This document shows, one piece after another, positions 61,046 to 64,000 of a stretch of 64,000 nucleotides of DNA (the first letter of the stretch is position 1; each line of letters opens with the position of its first letter). The position numbers and the translations under genes are program-made. The notes under the pieces were generated by a model. That model was not told where the DNA came from, searched no databases, and saw only the letters and a program-made list of their open reading frames with translations. Origin of the DNA: Chitinophaga terrae (ex Kim and Jung 2007) (lineage in GTDB: Bacteria; Bacteroidota; Bacteroidia; Chitinophagales; Chitinophagaceae). The stretch covers positions 62,001 through 126,000 of the forward strand of contig NZ_FNRL01000012.1 in the NCBI RefSeq assembly GCF_900107795.1. The letters are read 5' to 3'.

Positions 61046-61088
61046 CACCACAAAGAGCCAGTCCCATCATCACACCTTGTAACCATAC

Positions 61089-61671
61089 ATGCAATAACTT
61101 ATGGCAGCTTTCGAAACAGGGCGACGATAAATCCTTCGAACTGCTATACACCAGCACGGCAGCATTCCTTGCTAACCAGGCATTCCGTGTATTGAAGGAT
61201 CGCGAGCTGGCAAAGGATATCTTACAGGATGTATTTGTAAGCCTTTACCTGAAACGCGAGACGCTGGGCGCGGATATTAATATCCTTGGTTATTTAACCA
61301 ATGCCGTCAAATACCAGACTTCCAATGCACTGCGCAACGCGATGGTAAAGGATGCGCATCACCAGGCCTTATTACTGCATGCGCACCGGCAGGAAGCCGC
61401 ACAGCCTATGGCGCCCGAGCGTTCGGCGCTGCGGAGAGAAATAGACAAAAGCATACATACCCTGCCACAGAAATGCAGGGAAGTATTTATGCTTAGTTAT
61501 TACGGCAACCTGGGGTACAAGGCCATTGCCAAGGAAATGGGCATTTCCGTAAAAACTGTCGAAAAGCATATGAGCAAGGCATTGCAGGCCCTCCGCCGCG
61601 ACCTGAAAGAAGAACATGTTGCCGGCTTGATGGTAGTTACCCTGACAATGCAGTATTGTGGTATATCTTGA
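61089..61671 (+). CDS. FecI-like ECF sigma factor, start apparently frameshifted
   Basis: The frame ending at 61671 encodes a SusC/D-type ECF sigma factor: LWQLSKQGDDKSFELLYT then RVLKDRELAKDILQDVFVSLY (region 2), and LPQKCREVFMLSYYGNLGYKAIAKEMGISVKTVEKHM (region 4). Coding similarity extends upstream to about 61099, but no ATG, GTG or TTG is in frame there; the first in-frame TTG (61192) would delete half of region 2. An ATG at 61089 is offset by one base (ATGCAATAACTTATGG). Removing one base would give a normal start followed by NLWQLSK. It is either a real frameshift, a non-canonical start or a sequence error. It is divergent from fecR. Confidence 0.75.
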
Positions 61672-61712
61672 ATAACCGGGTCTGTGCTGAGAATAAAAAG
61701 TGATACTGATTC

Positions 61713-64000
61713 CTATTTATTGCTGCCTACACGTTGCTGTTCAGTGTCTGCCCCCCCGGTTTGCCTGTTACGCCTGGCTGCATTATTCTCTTTCCCGAAT
61801 TTATAAGTAAATGCAATAGCGATATTCCGGGTATCAAATACATTCAAGTATGTAACCTGGGTTTGCTTCACATTGGTGATATCTCCGCCTATTTTTAGTG
61901 TATGAAAGATATCATTGACGCCCAGCCTCACCGTCCCTTTTTCTTTCAATATCTTCTTCCTGACACTAACATCAAGCTGCCACAGCGGGTCCCGGGTAAA
62001 CTGCGCCAGGAGGTTATCGCCAATATACATGGCAAACAGTTCTGCACTCCATCCATGTTTAAACTGGAATTCATTGTACAGGGAGCCGCCCCAGGTATTC
62101 ATGGAAGTATTCAGGTTTCCTTCATCCGGCAGCGTTGATTTGTAAGTCCTGTAAATATCCTGCATATAGAGCGTTGCCCTCCACCAGGCGGTAAGGTCAA
62201 GCGAACTGTTTATAATAATCCCTGTACCGGTATTCCTGCCTATATTAGAGCTGCGGGAAATAAAAATATTTCCTTCCTGTTCTATAGTCTCCCTGATCTC
62301 CCCTCTTGTAACATTGTATAAAAAGGTTGCGGAGAATATGCTTTTATACCTGTAAGACAATTCAAGGTTATTGGCATACTGTGGTTTCAGGAAAGGGTTA
62401 CCGGCGCGATAGGAGAATTTATCACTAAAGAACAGGAAAGGATTCAGGTTATTATAAGCTGGCCGGTCGATCCGCCGGCCATAAGATAAAACCAGGGTAT
62501 TATGTCCTGCAGAGTCCAACTTATAGGTAAGATAAGCAGTAGGAAACAGGTCTGTATATTTCCGGCGGAACGAGGAATCGGGATGCGTAGGATTTCCCAA
62601 CTGGCGCCCTTTGGCAACAGTATTTTCTGCCCTTAAACCTGCCTGCATGCCCCATTTGGGGAACTCCTTACGGAAACTGATATACGCCGCATTAATATTT
62701 TCCTGGTACCTGAACCTGTTGGTTTTATCATAATCCGGCAGCGCTATTCCGTTGCTGACATTAAAATATTCGGCAGCGTTATCGGTTCTCACGTAACTCG
62801 CTTTTGCGCCAAAGTCGACCCTTGCTTTATTTTTCAGGGGATGTACATAATCCGCTTTTGCGCTGTATACGTCGAAGTTCCCGGGTAAGCGGCCCAACAA
62901 GTTATCCTGGTTTTTGAAAACGTTTCCCGGCAGGTATACCGTATTCTGGAATTGCTGAAAGCCGTTGGAGCTGTACCTGATATAATCCAGGTCGGCTGTC
63001 AGCTCCCTGCCGGTGCTGTCGAAGCGTTGCTGAAGATTCAGGTTTATACCTCCGTTCTTCCATTTATACCTGCCATCAAGATACCCTGCAACTGCAGAAT
63101 CGGTTATTTCCGCCGCATCGTACAACCTGCTGTTGGTATATTTCTTTTCGCCATTTGGCCGGGTTAACCCGTTCACTACAATGCCCAAAGTGGTTTTTTC
63201 CGTAACCAGGTAGTCTAACCCTAACCGGAGATTAACGCCATCGCTGGTATTTTTATTGAAGATGTTCATCTGAACGCCTGAAGACAATGCGCCATCCGGT
63301 TTTTCATAGCGCCTGGATATATCTGTCCGTACATAATTGCGATCTCCGGAATATCCCAGGTTGCCGAAGAAGTTGATCTTATTATTACGGTAGTTGAAAT
63401 TCACTGCGTTGTTCGATTTCCAGTATACAGCCTGTGTGTAACCCAGGCTCAGGTTGCCATTGAAACCTTTGACAGTGCTTTTTTTCATGCGGATGTTGAT
63501 CACGCCTGCATTGCCTGAAGCCTCGTATTTAGCGGGTGGATTGGTCATTAATTCAATCTTCTCAAGAGTGCTGCCGGGCAGGGATTTGAGGTAATTGGCC
63601 AGGTCATTGCCGGCCAGGTAAGTAGAACGGCCATTGATCAGCACCAGCACCCCCTCTTTTCCATTTAAACTGATTGCACCATTGCCTGTTACCATTACGC
63701 CGGGCGATCTTGACAATACTTCCAGGGCGTTGGAAGCAGCGCCGGAGATCATTGCATCCACGTTTACCACGATCCTGTCTACCTGCTGTTCTATCAAAGG
63801 TTTCTTTGCTGTAACAGAAATGGTTCTAAGCTCCCTGGCGTCGGCAACTCTTAGTTGAAGATCCGGCAAGCTGGTATTGATGTGCTGTGTATCCAGCGTA
63901 AACGGCTTGCTTTGATAAGGTTCGTACCCCAGCATGTTAATAAGCAACTGCCAGTCGCCGGGCCGGGAAAAGGATATAGAGAATCGGCCATCCGGCCCGG
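61713..64000 (-). CDS. TonB-receptor-like outer-membrane beta-barrel protein, N-terminus cut by right edge
   Basis: At least 762 codons, open through the right window edge. The visible part begins inside a carboxypeptidase-like domain (GRFSISFSRPGDWQLLINMLGYEP). A plug-like domain follows (about 45-155 of the visible part; ISGAASNALEVLSRSPGVMVTGNGAISLNGKEGVLVLINGR). A long barrel then ends with GVNDIFHTLKIGGDI and FTYKFGKENN. This matches the OMP_b-brl_3/outer-membrane-beta-barrel family of TonB-dependent-receptor-like proteins in Bacteroidota. It is convergent with the sigma gene, so it is not part of that operon. Ligand unknown. Confidence 0.88.
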   Translation of the reverse strand, partial: GPDGRFSISFSRPGDWQLLINMLGYEPYQSKPFTLDTQHINTSLPDLQLRVADARELRTISVTAKKPLIEQQVDRIVVNVDAMISGAASNALEVLSRSPGVMVTGNGAISLNGKEGVLVLINGRSTYLAGNDLANYLKSLPGSTLEKIELMTNPPAKYEASGNAGVINIRMKKSTVKGFNGNLSLGYTQAVYWKSNNAVNFNYRNNKINFFGNLGYSGDRNYVRTDISRRYEKPDGALSSGVQMNIFNKNTSDGVNLRLGLDYLVTEKTTLGIVVNGLTRPNGEKKYTNSRLYDAAEITDSAVAGYLDGRYKWKNGGINLNLQQRFDSTGRELTADLDYIRYSSNGFQQFQNTVYLPGNVFKNQDNLLGRLPGNFDVYSAKADYVHPLKNKARVDFGAKASYVRTDNAAEYFNVSNGIALPDYDKTNRFRYQENINAAYISFRKEFPKWGMQAGLRAENTVAKGRQLGNPTHPDSSFRRKYTDLFPTAYLTYKLDSAGHNTLVLSYGRRIDRPAYNNLNPFLFFSDKFSYRAGNPFLKPQYANNLELSYRYKSIFSATFLYNVTRGEIRETIEQEGNIFISRSSNIGRNTGTGIIINSSLDLTAWWRATLYMQDIYRTYKSTLPDEGNLNTSMNTWGGSLYNEFQFKHGWSAELFAMYIGDNLLAQFTRDPLWQLDVSVRKKILKEKGTVRLGVNDIFHTLKIGGDITNVKQTQVTYLNVFDTRNIAIAFTYKFGKENNAARRNRQTGGADTEQQRVGSNK

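Noticed and set aside
1..64000. CRISPR arrays, insertion sequences, prophage or tRNA/rRNA genes
   Set aside because: I found no regularly spaced repeats, transposase or integrase motifs, or RNA gene signatures on either strand.

Overview
The window looks like chromosomal DNA of a Bacteroidota member, most likely family Chitinophagaceae and plausibly the genus Chitinophaga (inference from gene content, not from a marker gene). The support is a SusC/SusD pair driven by a FecI/FecR-type sigma/anti-sigma pair, TonB-type receptors with carboxypeptidase-like N-termini, many Bacteroidota promoter -7 boxes (TAnnTTTG), weak Shine-Dalgarno sites, and many lipoproteins. I see no rRNA, tRNA, CRISPR array, insertion sequence or prophage. 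Both ends cut through genes.

Layout. 1-6.1 kb: a truncated Tat-exported protein and a GH5-type glycosidase, an outer-membrane-associated protein, an alpha/beta hydrolase, and an MgtA-type Mg2+ P-type ATPase behind a structured ~100-nt leader. 6.2-16.2 kb: an acyltransferase, a small Bacteroidota-specific protein, a complete RND tripartite efflux operon, then a TetR regulator and a short-chain dehydrogenase that share a palindromic operator. 16.2-29.9 kb: assorted metabolic and regulatory genes, including an ECF sigma factor, a CPA1 antiporter plus epimerase, an ArsR-SRPBCC-YdeI operon with tandem operator sites, two hydrolase/SDR genes, and an HxlR regulator facing a DUF2306 gene. 29.9-35.5 kb: an FtsX/MacB-type permease, a three-gene NEW3/ABC ATPase/ABC-2 permease unit, and a 48-codon candidate peptide gene.

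35.7-50.6 kb is the most interesting block. A receiver-histidine kinase is divergent from a tight operon: stand-alone receiver, membrane-anchored HEAT-repeat protein, two tandem processive-type GT2 glycosyltransferases, a 957-residue TPR protein ending in an outer-membrane beta-barrel, and a DUF4838 glycosidase-like lipoprotein. It faces a 1292-residue hybrid kinase. The parts list resembles a synthase-dependent exopolysaccharide secretion machine (PgaC plus PgaA-like logic) but lacks PgaB, PgaD, BcsB and PilZ. I propose it as an uncharacterised polysaccharide synthesis/export system.

50.7-53.4 kb: two small hypothetical genes and an arsR-acr3-arsC arsenic operon with a repeated ArsR-type palindrome. 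53.5-61.7 kb: a glycan-uptake operon fecR-susC-susD-phosphodiesterase divergent from its ECF sigma gene, whose start is apparently disrupted. 61.7-64 kb: a TonB-receptor-like outer membrane protein cut by the right end.
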